Assembly (NCBI RefSeq): GCF_003173595.1
Contig: NZ_QGNZ01000003.1
Location: forward strand, 62,001 to 126,000
Reading direction: 5' to 3'
DNA length: 64,000 nt
DNA from: Pedobacter yonginensis
GTDB taxonomy: Bacteria > Bacteroidota > Bacteroidia > Sphingobacteriales > Sphingobacteriaceae
Shown here: piece after piece, positions 9,418 through 18,074 of the stretch
Numbering within the stretch: the first letter of the stretch is position 1
Layout of the letters: each line of letters starts with the position of its first letter
Notes under the pieces: model-generated
The model's database searches: none
The model's input: only the letters and a program-made list of their open reading frames with translations
What the model was told of the DNA's origin: nothing
Position numbers and translations under genes: made by a program

Positions 9418-9720
9418 TGATGACCTGTTAAAGTTAGGTTCGTTAAGCCAACCCTCAAGGTAGCTATTGTAGTTGTATCGTAAGCCAAATTGAGTGTGGC
9501 AGACAAAATTTTATTTTGAACCACATAGGACACAAAAGTAGCGATGCGAAATTCACGCGCAAATTTGAATTTAAAATCAATTGAGCTATTTGTTGCAGAA
9601 TATTATTTTGGCGAACTCAAACGAAAATTGAATTATGATACAGGCCCCGTCAATCCCGCCATACAAACATCTTAAAGACGCCTCCTTGCTGCTGAAATTA
9701 TTTCAGCATCTTAATTGATT
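9418..9720. other. Gene-poor 303-base gap between convergent genes
   Basis: No coding frame found. The only structure is a palindrome at 9690-9708 (TGCTGAAAT, one base, ATTTCAGCA), located between the ends of two convergent units. It lacks a T-run on either strand. It resembles short dispersed Pedobacter intergenic palindromes, as far as I recall; copy number cannot be checked here. Confidence 0.4.
9690..9708. repeat. 19-base near-perfect palindrome
   Basis: TGCTGAAAT and ATTTCAGCA are exact reverse complements separated by one base. Possible REP-like element or bidirectional structure at the 3' ends of the permease and the kup unit. Confidence 0.5.
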
Positions 9721-9888
9721 TTAATCTGTTTTATTCTTGTTCAGTTTAACAAAAGCCATAGCTGTTACCAATAGTAAACCGATACCTGAAGCAAGTATAT
9801 ATCGATCTTCGTTCTGCCAATGTGAAATTTTAGCAACAGGACCGACCAGGAAAAGGCAAATCGCAAAGATTATTACAGTTCTTCTCAT
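9721..9888 (-). CDS. Small two-helix membrane protein, GldL N-terminus-like, downstream of kup
   Basis: A 55-residue frame not long enough for usual ORF cut-offs. ATG 9888 starts three bases after the kup stop (TAA, CGG, ATG), so translation is probably coupled. It encodes two hydrophobic helices (IIFAICLFLVGPVAK and LASGIGLLLVTAMAFV) joined by KISHWQNEDRY, then a charged tail KLNKNKTD. The layout, glycine then K-x-x-H-W between two helices, matches the short GldL_N-like membrane proteins common in this phylum. Function unknown; proximity to a potassium transporter may be chance. Confidence 0.65.
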   Translation of the reverse strand: MRRTVIIFAICLFLVGPVAKISHWQNEDRYILASGIGLLLVTAMAFVKLNKNKTD

Positions 9889-9891
9889 CCG

Positions 9892-11850
9892 TTATACAGG
9901 CAACCTGTGCAATTCAATATCATCTGGCGTAACAAAAATCAAAGGCACCTTTTCTACATCTACGTAGCTGCTATCCAAACCAAAACTTCGTTCTTCAGAT
10001 AAACTCAGTTTCTTCAAAATGAAGTAGTAATCCATAATGGTTCTTTCGTAGAAAGAAAGCTTAGTAAACTTAGATAAATGCTTTTCTAGAATCACAAAGC
10101 GGAAATCGCCGGCAATTTTATGTTTGTTTAAGGAGGTATATTGACTCGTAATGTCAATTTCGCCATTTTTAACCAACTCCTCTACCACTTTACGATAGAG
10201 TAAGTTAACACGTTGCTCTACCCTGAAACCCAATCTAAAATCGATTCGGATTAATTTACCCGGAATCAGGAATTCGACTTTATAATCTAATGTATAAGGC
10301 TCGTCCATTACATCAACATGCACTAACCAATACACATCCGCACGTTTAGGCTCTTTTTGAATGATGGAATAAATGATTTTGGATTCGATTTCTGTTTTAA
10401 AGTTTGCACTGGTTAAATACACCAGCTGAGAGGAATATTTCGGAACAGATTCATCGCTGCTAAGCTCTGTTAAGATTTGATAATAATCTTCTATTTCTAC
10501 GTATTTTACGAAGCGGTTTTTAATCTTTCTGGCTACGAACCAACTCCACATAATGGTGAATAATAAGGAACCAATTAATACCGTTACCCAACCACCGTGT
10601 AAGAATTTGGTTAAATTACTGATTAAAAAAGTACCCTCAATAATTACATAAGTAAAAAAGAAGGTAAAAATCAATCCCTTAGGGAAACGTTTACTTCTAA
10701 GGTAAAAACTAACCAAAATAGTGGTCATTAGCATTGCAATGGTAATGGACAAACCATAAGCAGCATCCATTTTTTCTGCCTTTTCGAACAGCAACACAAT
10801 GCCGCAACAACCTATCCAAAGCATCCAATTGATTGAGGGAACATATAACTGTCCTTTTGAAACCGATGGATAAACAATCTTAATTTTTGGCCAAAGATTT
10901 AAACGAACGGCCTCGGCGATTAAAGTAAACGAACCACTTATCAAAGCTTGGCTCGCAATAATCGCGGCCATTGTGGCCAAGATTACCATCGCCACTTGAA
11001 ACTGCCCAGGAACAATCTCAAAAAATGGATTCATTGTAGCGCCCGGACGATAAGAACTTGCATTTTGTAAAATCCAAACGCCTTGACCCAGGTAATTCAA
11101 AATCAAGGTAAGCTTAACAAAAATCCAACTGATGCGAATGTTATTTCTACCGCAATGACCTAAATCGGAATATAATGCCTCGGCACCCGTTGTACATAAG
11201 AATACGCCACCTAGAATTACAAAGGCTAACTTATTGGTAACCAATAGGTGAATGGCATAATAAGGATTAAAGGCCTTTAAAATACTAAGGTCTTTAACAA
11301 TGAAAGACAAACCGAGAACACCCAAAACTGCAAACCAAACAAACATAACCGGGCCAAATAGCTTGCCCACTAGGTTTGTTCCGAATTGCTGAATGATAAA
11401 CAATAAGGTTAAGATAGACAATACAATCGGTATAACCGGAACATCAAATTTATTGGTTAATCCCTCGATTGCCGAAGTTACGGTGATACTTGGGGTTATA
11501 ATCCCGTCGGCAAGCAAGGCGCAACCACCCACAACCGCGGGCACTACCAACCACTTGGCCTTTTTACGAACCAAAGAAAATAAAGAAAAAATCCCACCCT
11601 CACCTTTGTTATCAGCTCTTAATGTAATGATAACGTACTTAATGGTGGTTTGTAAAGTAAGCGTCCAGATGATACAGGAAAGCACTCCGAGCACGTTTGT
11701 TGGATTTATATCTTGTTTACCACCCAAAATGGTTGTAAAGATTGCATTTAGGGTGTATAGGGGTGATGTACCAATATCACCGAACACGATTCCCAAACTA
11801 ATTAGAACTCCGCCGGCGGTTAATGCGTTGACATTTTTATGATTTGACAC
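9892..11850 (-). CDS. kup: Kup potassium uptake transporter
   Basis: Proton-coupled low-affinity K+ importer of the KUP/HAK/KT family in the inner membrane. 652 residues: about twelve membrane helices to residue 450 followed by a 200-residue cytoplasmic domain. The N-terminal signature GIVFGDIGTSPLYTLNAIF and the later GVFLCTTGAEALYSDLGHCG are clear. The start used is the GTG at 11850 (MSNHKN), which places a -7 element 22 bases upstream. A 55-residue membrane protein follows after three bases. Identity is firm. Confidence 0.96.
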   Translation of the reverse strand: MSNHKNVNALTAGGVLISLGIVFGDIGTSPLYTLNAIFTTILGGKQDINPTNVLGVLSCIIWTLTLQTTIKYVIITLRADNKGEGGIFSLFSLVRKKAKWLVVPAVVGGCALLADGIITPSITVTSAIEGLTNKFDVPVIPIVLSILTLLFIIQQFGTNLVGKLFGPVMFVWFAVLGVLGLSFIVKDLSILKAFNPYYAIHLLVTNKLAFVILGGVFLCTTGAEALYSDLGHCGRNNIRISWIFVKLTLILNYLGQGVWILQNASSYRPGATMNPFFEIVPGQFQVAMVILATMAAIIASQALISGSFTLIAEAVRLNLWPKIKIVYPSVSKGQLYVPSINWMLWIGCCGIVLLFEKAEKMDAAYGLSITIAMLMTTILVSFYLRSKRFPKGLIFTFFFTYVIIEGTFLISNLTKFLHGGWVTVLIGSLLFTIMWSWFVARKIKNRFVKYVEIEDYYQILTELSSDESVPKYSSQLVYLTSANFKTEIESKIIYSIIQKEPKRADVYWLVHVDVMDEPYTLDYKVEFLIPGKLIRIDFRLGFRVEQRVNLLYRKVVEELVKNGEIDITSQYTSLNKHKIAGDFRFVILEKHLSKFTKLSFYERTIMDYYFILKKLSLSEERSFGLDSSYVDVEKVPLIFVTPDDIELHRLPV

Positions 11851-11872
11851 TTCGTTGATATTTTTAGTGCGG

Positions 11873-11880
11873 CAAAAGTA
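11873..11880 (-). promoter_or_regulatory. -7 promoter element of kup
   Basis: Minus strand TACTTTTG, 22 bases before the GTG start. Confidence 0.5.
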
Positions 11881-12010
11881 AACTAACTATAACAATTTAA
11901 CAACCAAATTATTGAGTATTTTTATAGATGATAAAAACAATTATTATTGTTAAAATGTGTTAAAATATAGCTTTTGTATAAAATCTTTTAATTTCTTTGT
12001 TTAAAATTAA

Positions 12011-12018
12011 TACATTTG
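12011..12018 (+). promoter_or_regulatory. -7 promoter element of the type IX cargo gene
   Basis: TACATTTG, 13 bases before the ATG at 12032. The upstream 150 bases are very AT-rich. Confidence 0.45.
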
Positions 12019-12031
12019 TAATACCAATTTG

Positions 12032-12565
12032 ATGAAACTCTACACTAAGATAATGCTCCTCTCCAAAATAATGTACACAATGTGCATTGTTTTGCTATGC
12101 AGTCTTAGTTCTTTGGCTCAACAACCTGATAGTATTAGGGTTAGCTTTAAAAATAAAACGAAAAAGGTAAGCAGAATACCCGAAATTAAAGCCAACATCC
12201 AGCCTTATAAACCACTTTACAATACATTCGGAGGTTCTAGCATGTTCAATACTTACTCCGGAACATCGAAATCTACAAGCCTCTCTACTTCAAAAGATAA
12301 ACTTCTAACAATCGTTAAAATCTATCCTAATCCGGTAGAAGATCAGTTGAATATAATCTTATCCATCGCAAAAGATGGTACTCAAACCACAATCAAAATC
12401 ATTGATTTACTCGGAAATGAAGTGGTAACGCTTTCTAACGAGCGGTTAAATGCTGGCGAACAAACCAAAACCTTTGCACTACCTAGTAGGTTAAATGCAG
12501 GTATCTACTTTTTAAGAGTTGTGTCAGGCTCAGAAAGTCAAGTAAAACGCATATCTGTTTTATAA
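12032..12565 (+). CDS. Small secreted protein with type IX C-terminal sorting domain
   Basis: 177 residues: signal peptide ending SLSSLA-Q, about 65 unremarkable residues rich in Lys, Ser and Thr, then a complete type A sorting domain of about 80 residues with YPNP near residue 100, IIDLLGNEV, LNAGIYFLRV and the final lysine/arginine strand. Proteins of this kind are exported by the type IX system and cleaved at the domain. Almost nothing is left as cargo. The ATG at 12032 is preferred over the TTG one codon earlier. Confidence 0.85.
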   Translation: MKLYTKIMLLSKIMYTMCIVLLCSLSSLAQQPDSIRVSFKNKTKKVSRIPEIKANIQPYKPLYNTFGGSSMFNTYSGTSKSTSLSTSKDKLLTIVKIYPNPVEDQLNIILSIAKDGTQTTIKIIDLLGNEVVTLSNERLNAGEQTKTFALPSRLNAGIYFLRVVSGSESQVKRISVL

Positions 12566-12580
12566 CATCATTTTCTTTTC

Positions 12581-12588
12581 TATTTTTG
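12581..12588 (+). promoter_or_regulatory. -7 promoter element of the FAH/M23 unit
   Basis: TATTTTTG, 53 bases before the ATG at 12642. Confidence 0.4.
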
Positions 12589-12641
12589 AATAATTGGGAT
12601 TTTTTGAATGTCCCTCCTATTTTCTCAAACCTTATTTAGAT

Positions 12642-13253
12642 ATGAAAATCATTGCTATTGGCCGCAATTATGCAGAGCATGCCAAAGAACTAAACAATCC
12701 CGTTCCAACCACGCCAGTTATATTCTTAAAACCCGATACGGCTGTTTTAAAAGATAATAAGCCTTTCTATTTGCCCGATTTTTCTGATGATGTTCATTAC
12801 GAGTTGGAGGTGGTATTGAAAATTTGCAAGGAAGGCAAGCATATCGCCGAAAAATTCGCGCCTAATTACTATGATGAAATCGGTTTAGGCATTGATTTTA
12901 CAGCCAGAGACATTCAAAGTAGGCACAAAGAAAAGGGTTTACCTTGGGAGCTAGCCAAAGCATTTGACAATTCTGCCCCCATCAGTACATTTTTACCTAA
13001 AAGTGATTTCGAAGATTTGTATAACCTGAATTTTGAATTGAAGGTAAATGGCGAAACCCGTCAAAATGGATATACTAAAGATTTGTTGTTCTCGTTCGAC
13101 AAGATTATCAGCTTTGTTTCGCAATATATTACCTTAAAAAAAGGCGATTTAATTTTTACCGGTACACCAGAAGGCGTTGGCAAAACCAATAAAGGTGACA
13201 AATTAGAAGCATGGCTAGAAGGTAAACAACTTTTAAATTTTGATGTAAAGTAA
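12642..13253 (+). CDS. Fumarylacetoacetate hydrolase-family protein
   Basis: Mg-dependent C-C hydrolase or decarboxylase acting on 2-oxo acids such as acylpyruvates (FAHD1/YcgM-like). 203 residues, the short single-domain form. It starts MKIIAIGRNYAEHAKEL and carries the metal-binding pair of glutamates in HYELEVVLKI, then GLGIDFTARDIQ and the terminal TGTPEGVG. The frame extends upstream to a TTG, but the family start is the ATG at 12642. Three bases separate it from the M23 peptidase gene, so they are likely co-transcribed. Exact substrate unknown. Confidence 0.9.
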   Translation: MKIIAIGRNYAEHAKELNNPVPTTPVIFLKPDTAVLKDNKPFYLPDFSDDVHYELEVVLKICKEGKHIAEKFAPNYYDEIGLGIDFTARDIQSRHKEKGLPWELAKAFDNSAPISTFLPKSDFEDLYNLNFELKVNGETRQNGYTKDLLFSFDKIISFVSQYITLKKGDLIFTGTPEGVGKTNKGDKLEAWLEGKQLLNFDVK

Positions 13254-13256
13254 AGC

Positions 13257-14990
13257 ATGATTAACAATCCGATAAAAAAAACACTTAACCTTTCGCTTTT
13301 ATTTACTTTTCTTCTTACTTCTAATTTAGTCCAAGCACAAAAAATTTTCAGCAATAATAGATATCCGATTACCGATTTTAGGCAACCCTTAGACATTACA
13401 CCACCTGCACTTGCAGGTTCGTTTGGCGAAATAAGGGGCAATCATTTCCATTCTGGTATTGATTTTAGAACCAACCAACGGGAAGGTTACCCCGTGTATG
13501 CTGTAGCTGATGGTTACATTTCCAGGTTAAGGGTTCAAAACAGTGGCTTCGGACAAGCACTGTACATCAATCATCCAAATGGTTTTACTACCGTTTATGG
13601 TCATTTACAACGTTTTGCACCTAAAATAGCAGCTATTGTAAAAAGCTTAGAATACGAGAAAAAATCTTTTGAGATCGATGAGTTCCCGAATGAGACTTTA
13701 ATTCCGGTACGTAAGGGCGAAGTTATTGCCTGGTCTGGAAATAGAGGCAGTTCTGGAGGCCCCCACTTGCACTTCGAAATTAGAGATACAAAAACAGAAG
13801 AAACCGTAAACCCACAATTTTTTGGAATTATTATTCCTGATAATATCCCCCCGGCTATCCATGGTTTATATGTTTACCGATTGAACGGAAAGCCTTTTAA
13901 TGAGAATACGCCAAAGCAAGCCATTGCCATTGCAGGTGCAAATGGTACCTACAAAGCTACTGCTCCAATTAGCCTAACTGGCGAAGTTGGTTTTGGAATT
14001 GTAACAACGGATCGGCACAACGGCATGTCGGGTATAAATGGCGTGTATTCTATTGAGTTAGAAGTTGATGGGAAAACGGTTTATACCTCTGCACTTGAAC
14101 GCTTTGCTTTTGAGGACAGCAAGGCGATAAACTCCCATATCGATTACCCAACATATTTAAATACCAAAAGAAGCATTCAAAAAAGTTTTGTAGAGCCTGG
14201 AAACCCTTTAAAAATATACAGCAGTTTGGTAAACAGCGGACGCATTAATTTCAATGATGGTGTTCCACATCAACTTCGTTATATTGTAACAGATTCAAAA
14301 GGAAATTCTGCTGTACTGCCTTTTACAGTAAATGCTGGCTCTGCGCCCAACCTATTGCCTAGCGTTCCCGCTGGGATAATTTTCCCATACAATAAGGTTA
14401 ACGAATTTAATCAAGACGATTTGAAAGTAATCTTCTCAAAGGGTACACTTTATAGCGACTTAACCTTCACTTATAAAAAACTACCTAAACCTGCAGGAAA
14501 CGCTTGGTCGGCAATGCATCAAATACACAATCGTTCTACGCCACTTCATACCGGGTTCGACTTGTGGATTAAGGCAGATCAAATTCCGGAAAACTCGAGA
14601 AGCAAAGCGTTAATTGTGAATGCTAATGGGAGCTCGCAAGGTGGCTATTTTGATAATGGATATGTAAAAGCAACGCCAAAAAATTTCGGAACTTTCTACA
14701 TCGCTTTGGATACCATCGCGCCCAGAGTAATTCCTGTTAACATTACGCCTGGCAAAAGCATGGCTGGATTATCAAAAATGACTTTTAAAATAAGCGATAA
14801 CCTTTCCGGCATAAAAAGCTTTAATGGCTATTTAGATGGCAAGTGGATTTTAATGGAGTTTGATGCGAAATCGGCAACGCTGTGGCATAGTTTTGATGAG
14901 CGAACAAGTAAAGGCAAACATGAACTGGAAATTGTTGTGATGGATATGAAAGAAAATACCCGAAAGTATAGCATAGCTTTCTTTAAATAA
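13257..14990 (+). CDS. Exported M23/LytM-domain peptidase
   Basis: Cell-wall endopeptidase. 577 residues with a signal peptide ending LVQA-Q. The M23 domain occupies about residues 45-190 and keeps the zinc ligands: H and D in HSGIDF and HxH in GGPHLHFEIR, so it should be active. The remaining 380 residues are beta-rich and unassigned. In Bacteroidota this long exported type is common; whether it is anchored to the outer membrane is unclear. It lies three bases after the FAH-family gene. Confidence 0.88.
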   Translation: MINNPIKKTLNLSLLFTFLLTSNLVQAQKIFSNNRYPITDFRQPLDITPPALAGSFGEIRGNHFHSGIDFRTNQREGYPVYAVADGYISRLRVQNSGFGQALYINHPNGFTTVYGHLQRFAPKIAAIVKSLEYEKKSFEIDEFPNETLIPVRKGEVIAWSGNRGSSGGPHLHFEIRDTKTEETVNPQFFGIIIPDNIPPAIHGLYVYRLNGKPFNENTPKQAIAIAGANGTYKATAPISLTGEVGFGIVTTDRHNGMSGINGVYSIELEVDGKTVYTSALERFAFEDSKAINSHIDYPTYLNTKRSIQKSFVEPGNPLKIYSSLVNSGRINFNDGVPHQLRYIVTDSKGNSAVLPFTVNAGSAPNLLPSVPAGIIFPYNKVNEFNQDDLKVIFSKGTLYSDLTFTYKKLPKPAGNAWSAMHQIHNRSTPLHTGFDLWIKADQIPENSRSKALIVNANGSSQGGYFDNGYVKATPKNFGTFYIALDTIAPRVIPVNITPGKSMAGLSKMTFKISDNLSGIKSFNGYLDGKWILMEFDAKSATLWHSFDERTSKGKHELEIVVMDMKENTRKYSIAFFK

Positions 14991-15272
14991 TTTGGTTGTT
15001 TTTGCCGTTTAAACCCGGCTGACGCGGATACCGGAACGTGCTTAAGGCCTGCATGTGCCTGCCTGCGGTGGGCAGGTATGAGCAAAAAACGGGACTACCG
15101 CTAAATTGAAATGCTGAAATTGCTTTTCAAAATGCTTTTAAAAGATTATCCTTGCTTCACCGCAGGTTAAAGTCATATTTTATTAAGGGTGGAACATAAT
15201 AACGATTTAATCTGTTTAAATTGCAAAATCAATTGATCAAAACGATTCATTTATTAAAATTCAATTATAAAT
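14991..15272. repeat. GC-rich repeat-like intergenic segment
   Basis: No gene. Roughly 15005-15110 is GC-rich against an AT-rich background and contains nested palindromes, including CCTGCC (15058-15063) and GGCAGG (15071-15076) with a 7-base loop, and AAGGCC just before. It resembles a dispersed intergenic repeat. The remaining 160 bases up to bcp are plain AT-rich sequence with no clear promoter. Confidence 0.45.
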
Positions 15273-15737
15273 ATGGCAACGTTAAAAGAAGGTGACCTTG
15301 CACCTGCAATAACATCAAAAGACCAAAACGGCAGCGAGGTTTCGCTAAGCGATTATAAGGGCAAAACAGTTGTGCTTTATTTCTATCCAAAAGATGATAC
15401 CCCAGGTTGTACCGCCGAAGCTTGCGATTTTAGAGATAATTACCAAGGCTTAACGGCTCAGGGAATTGTGGTTTTGGGCGTAAGTGTTGACGATGAAAAA
15501 TCTCATCAAAAATTTGTAACCAAACACAGTTTACCTTTCACTTTGCTGGCTGATACAGACCAAAAAATTGTTAACGACTACGGTGTGTGGGCAGAAAAAA
15601 ACATGTATGGCAAAAAATATATGGGCACCGTACGCACCACTTTTATTATTGATGGTGATGGCAAAATTGCGCACATTATCAATAAAGTTGACACTAAAAA
15701 CGCTACACAACAGGTACTCGATTTAATCAATAACTAA
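15273..15737 (+). CDS. bcp: Thioredoxin-dependent thiol peroxidase Bcp
   Basis: Peroxiredoxin that reduces hydroperoxides using thioredoxin. 154 residues, the family length, cytoplasmic. The peroxidatic cysteine is in PGCTAEACDF near residue 46, with the second cysteine five residues later, the classic BCP spacing; VVLYFYPKDDTPGCT and LPFTLLADTD are hallmark blocks. No obvious partner gene nearby. Confidence 0.95.
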   Translation: MATLKEGDLAPAITSKDQNGSEVSLSDYKGKTVVLYFYPKDDTPGCTAEACDFRDNYQGLTAQGIVVLGVSVDDEKSHQKFVTKHSLPFTLLADTDQKIVNDYGVWAEKNMYGKKYMGTVRTTFIIDGDGKIAHIINKVDTKNATQQVLDLINN

Positions 15738-15760
15738 TTATGATATAGCGGGTAAAATAT

Positions 15761-15768
15761 TACCTTTG
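15761..15768 (+). promoter_or_regulatory. -7 promoter element of the transketolase genes
   Basis: TACCTTTG, 26 bases before the ATG at 15795. Confidence 0.5.
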
Positions 15769-15794
15769 CTATGTAACAACAACCTCTTATTTTA

Positions 15795-16640
15795 ATGAAA
15801 CATACAATTAAAGAGCTAGAAGATATCGCTTCGCAAATTAGACGAGATATCGTAAGAATGGTTCACGGATGTCAATCAGGCCACCCAGGTGGATCACTCG
15901 GCTGTGCCGATTTTTTTACTGCCTTATATTTTGAGGTGTTAAACCACAAAAAGGAATTTACCATGGACGGTGTTGGTGAAGACTTGTTTTTCCTTTCTAA
16001 CGGACATATTTCTCCAGTTTGGTATAGTACGCTTGCACATGCAGGTTATTTTGATAAAAGTGAATTGGCAACTTTCCGTAAGTTAGATTCTAGATTGCAA
16101 GGCCACCCAACTACACACGAACATTTACCAGGGATACGCATTGCATCTGGCTCGTTGGGTCAGGGTATGTCGGTAGCTATAGGTGCTGCATTAACTAAAA
16201 GATTAAACGGTGATAATTCTTACGTATTTACCTTACATGGTGATGGAGAATTACAAGAAGGCCAAAATTGGGAAGCGGCCATGTTCGCACCTTTCCACGA
16301 AATGGATCGTTTAATTTGCAGTGTAGATTATAACGGCCAACAAATTGATGGACCAACGAAAAAAGTACTTTCTTTAGATAGCTTGCAGGCTAAATTTGAA
16401 GCTTTTGGATGGCATGTAATCAATACCGATGGTAACGATATGCAATCGATAGTAGAAGGTTTACACTACGCTAAAACATTAACTGGCAAAGGAAAACCTA
16501 TTTTAAATTTAATGAGCACGCAAATGGGTGCTGGTGTAGATTATATGATGGGTTCGCACAAATGGCATGGTACTGCTCCAAATGATGAGCAATTGGCAAC
16601 AGCCTTAGCGCAATTACCAGAAACCTTGGGAGACTATTAA
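15795..16640 (+). CDS. Transketolase, N-terminal (TPP-binding) subunit
   Basis: First half of a split transketolase that moves two-carbon units in the pentose phosphate pathway. 281 residues. It keeps GCQSGHPGGSLGCAD near residue 25, GSLGQGMSVAIG and the TPP/Mg motif HGDGELQEGQNWEAA near residue 150. The C-terminal partner is encoded 185 bases downstream on the same strand. Split transketolases are normal in many bacteria. DXP synthase is excluded by length and motifs. Confidence 0.93.
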   Translation: MKHTIKELEDIASQIRRDIVRMVHGCQSGHPGGSLGCADFFTALYFEVLNHKKEFTMDGVGEDLFFLSNGHISPVWYSTLAHAGYFDKSELATFRKLDSRLQGHPTTHEHLPGIRIASGSLGQGMSVAIGAALTKRLNGDNSYVFTLHGDGELQEGQNWEAAMFAPFHEMDRLICSVDYNGQQIDGPTKKVLSLDSLQAKFEAFGWHVINTDGNDMQSIVEGLHYAKTLTGKGKPILNLMSTQMGAGVDYMMGSHKWHGTAPNDEQLATALAQLPETLGDY

Positions 16641-16825
16641 ACTAGATTGGAGAGGATAGATCTGTGATTGTTAATGATTCATCGCTCAATCTCAATTCGA
16701 AAATCTCACATCAAAAAACGATAAAATCCTGATAATAAACTAGCTTGGAGACGATAGTATGAGATTTGAGACACATTGGCGCTCAATCTTGGCCCTAAAA
16801 TCCCATATTTAATATCTAAAACAAA
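16641..16825. repeat. Duplicated spacer between the transketolase halves
   Basis: Two imperfect direct copies of about 90 bases start near 16638 and 16737: both begin AAACTAG and read through TTGGAGA, GATAG and CGCTCAATCT. Inside are seven-base-spaced TCTC blocks and inverted GAGA blocks like those of the heptamer locus at 17913-18066. No gene and no clear promoter seen. Confidence 0.55.
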
Positions 16826-17782
16826 ATGAAAAAATATACATACACAGAAAAAAAAGATACACGTTCGGGTTTTGGCGCTGGCTTGCATGAGGCTGGTAAG
16901 AAAAACGAAAATGTTGTTGCCTTATGTGCCGATTTAGTTGGATCGCTAAAAATGGATGCTTTTATTAAAGATTTTCCTGAGCGCTTTACCCAAGTTGGTA
17001 TTGCAGAAGCAAACATGATCGGTATTGCAGCAGGTATGACCATTGGTGGCAAAATTCCTTTTACCGGAACATTCGCAAACTTTTCTACTGGTCGTGTTTA
17101 CGATCAAATCCGTCAGTCTGTTGCCTATTCAAATAAAAACGTTAAAATCTGTGCATCGCATGCTGGCTTAACTTTAGGAGAAGATGGTGCAACACACCAA
17201 ATTTTAGAAGATATAGGCTTAATGAAAATGTTGCCTGGTATGGTGGTGATAAATCCTTGCGATTACAACCAAACTAAAGCGGCTACATTGGCCATTGCAG
17301 AATATGAAGGACCAGTTTACCTGCGTTTTGGTCGCCCGGTGATTCCTGTATTTACCGATCCTGATCAAAAATTTGAGATTGGAAAAGCTTGGATGGTTAA
17401 CGAAGGTACTGATGTAACCATTATTGCAACCGGCCACATGGTTTGGAAAGCAATAGAAGCGGGAGAAAAACTAGCAGAATTGGGCATTGATGCGGAAATT
17501 ATAAATATCCACACCATTAAACCTTTGGATGATGAAGCCATCTTAAAATCAGTAAAGAAAACTGGTTGCGTTGTAACTTGCGAAGAGCACAACAAGTTTG
17601 GTGGTTTGGGAGAAAGTGTAGCACGTTTATTAACTACAGAATTGCCAACTCCACAAGAGTTTGTTGCCACTAACGATACTTTTGGAGAAAGCGGAACACC
17701 AGATCAGTTAATGGCAAAATACGGCTTAGATGCAGTTAATATTGTTGAAGCGGTTCAAAAAGTAATTGGTAGAAAAAAATAG
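16826..17782 (+). CDS. Transketolase, C-terminal (pyrimidine-binding) subunit
   Basis: Second half of the split transketolase: pyrimidine-binding domain followed by the transketolase C domain. 318 residues. The catalytic glutamate lies in VGIAEANMIGIAAGM near residue 60, and GLTLGEDGATHQ and the C-domain EEHNKFGGLGESVA are clear. It begins MKKYTYTEKKDTRSGFG. It should form a heteromer with the product of 15795-16640. It is followed by a long imperfect hairpin made of repeat sequence. Confidence 0.93.
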   Translation: MKKYTYTEKKDTRSGFGAGLHEAGKKNENVVALCADLVGSLKMDAFIKDFPERFTQVGIAEANMIGIAAGMTIGGKIPFTGTFANFSTGRVYDQIRQSVAYSNKNVKICASHAGLTLGEDGATHQILEDIGLMKMLPGMVVINPCDYNQTKAATLAIAEYEGPVYLRFGRPVIPVFTDPDQKFEIGKAWMVNEGTDVTIIATGHMVWKAIEAGEKLAELGIDAEIINIHTIKPLDDEAILKSVKKTGCVVTCEEHNKFGGLGESVARLLTTELPTPQEFVATNDTFGESGTPDQLMAKYGLDAVNIVEAVQKVIGRKK

Positions 17783-17804
17783 AAAAAAGACTTGAAAAGC
17801 GAAA

Positions 17805-17936
17805 CGGAAGTCAGAAGAATTTAGTCGGGGGTTAGAAATCAGGAGACTTAAGTGAGACGTCGGGAGATTAGAAATTGGTGACTTTACAACAAGGTTATTA
17901 AAACCCCCTCTTACATCTAGCTTCTTCCGACTTCCG
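17805..17936. repeat. Nested 132-base imperfect inverted repeat after transketolase
   Basis: Outer arms 17805-17819 and 17922-17936 match at 14 of 15 positions (core GGAAGTC / GACTTCC). Inner arms GGGGGTT (17827-17833) and AACCCCC (17902-17908) are exact and correctly nested. The left arm is a degenerate inverted copy of the heptamer type found to its right. It could fold in the transketolase mRNA 3' end. Confidence 0.7.
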
Positions 17937-18066
17937 TCCTCTGACTTATATCTAATATCTTAGGTCTTCCGTCGCCTGGCTCAAATTTCACATCTCATGT
18001 CTCACATCTCATATCTCATATCTCATATCTCATATCTCATATTTCATATTTCATATCTCACATCTA
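17913..18066. repeat. Heptamer repeat locus A: 22 phase-locked units
   Basis: Twenty-two consecutive 7-base units without a single phase slip. The last ten converge on ATATCTC; the first ten are diverged but keep a pyrimidine-rich TCT/ACT centre. It ends eight bases before the sigma factor ATG. It is non-coding: seven is not a multiple of three and no frame is used. Confidence 0.85.
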
Positions 18067-18074
18067 AATAAGCA

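Noticed and set aside
11393..11842. 149-residue ORF opposite kup
   Set aside because: Shadow of the kup N-terminal half; no motif or start signal.
17913..18066. Possible CRISPR array
   Set aside because: Units are contiguous 7-mers without spacers and there are no cas genes.
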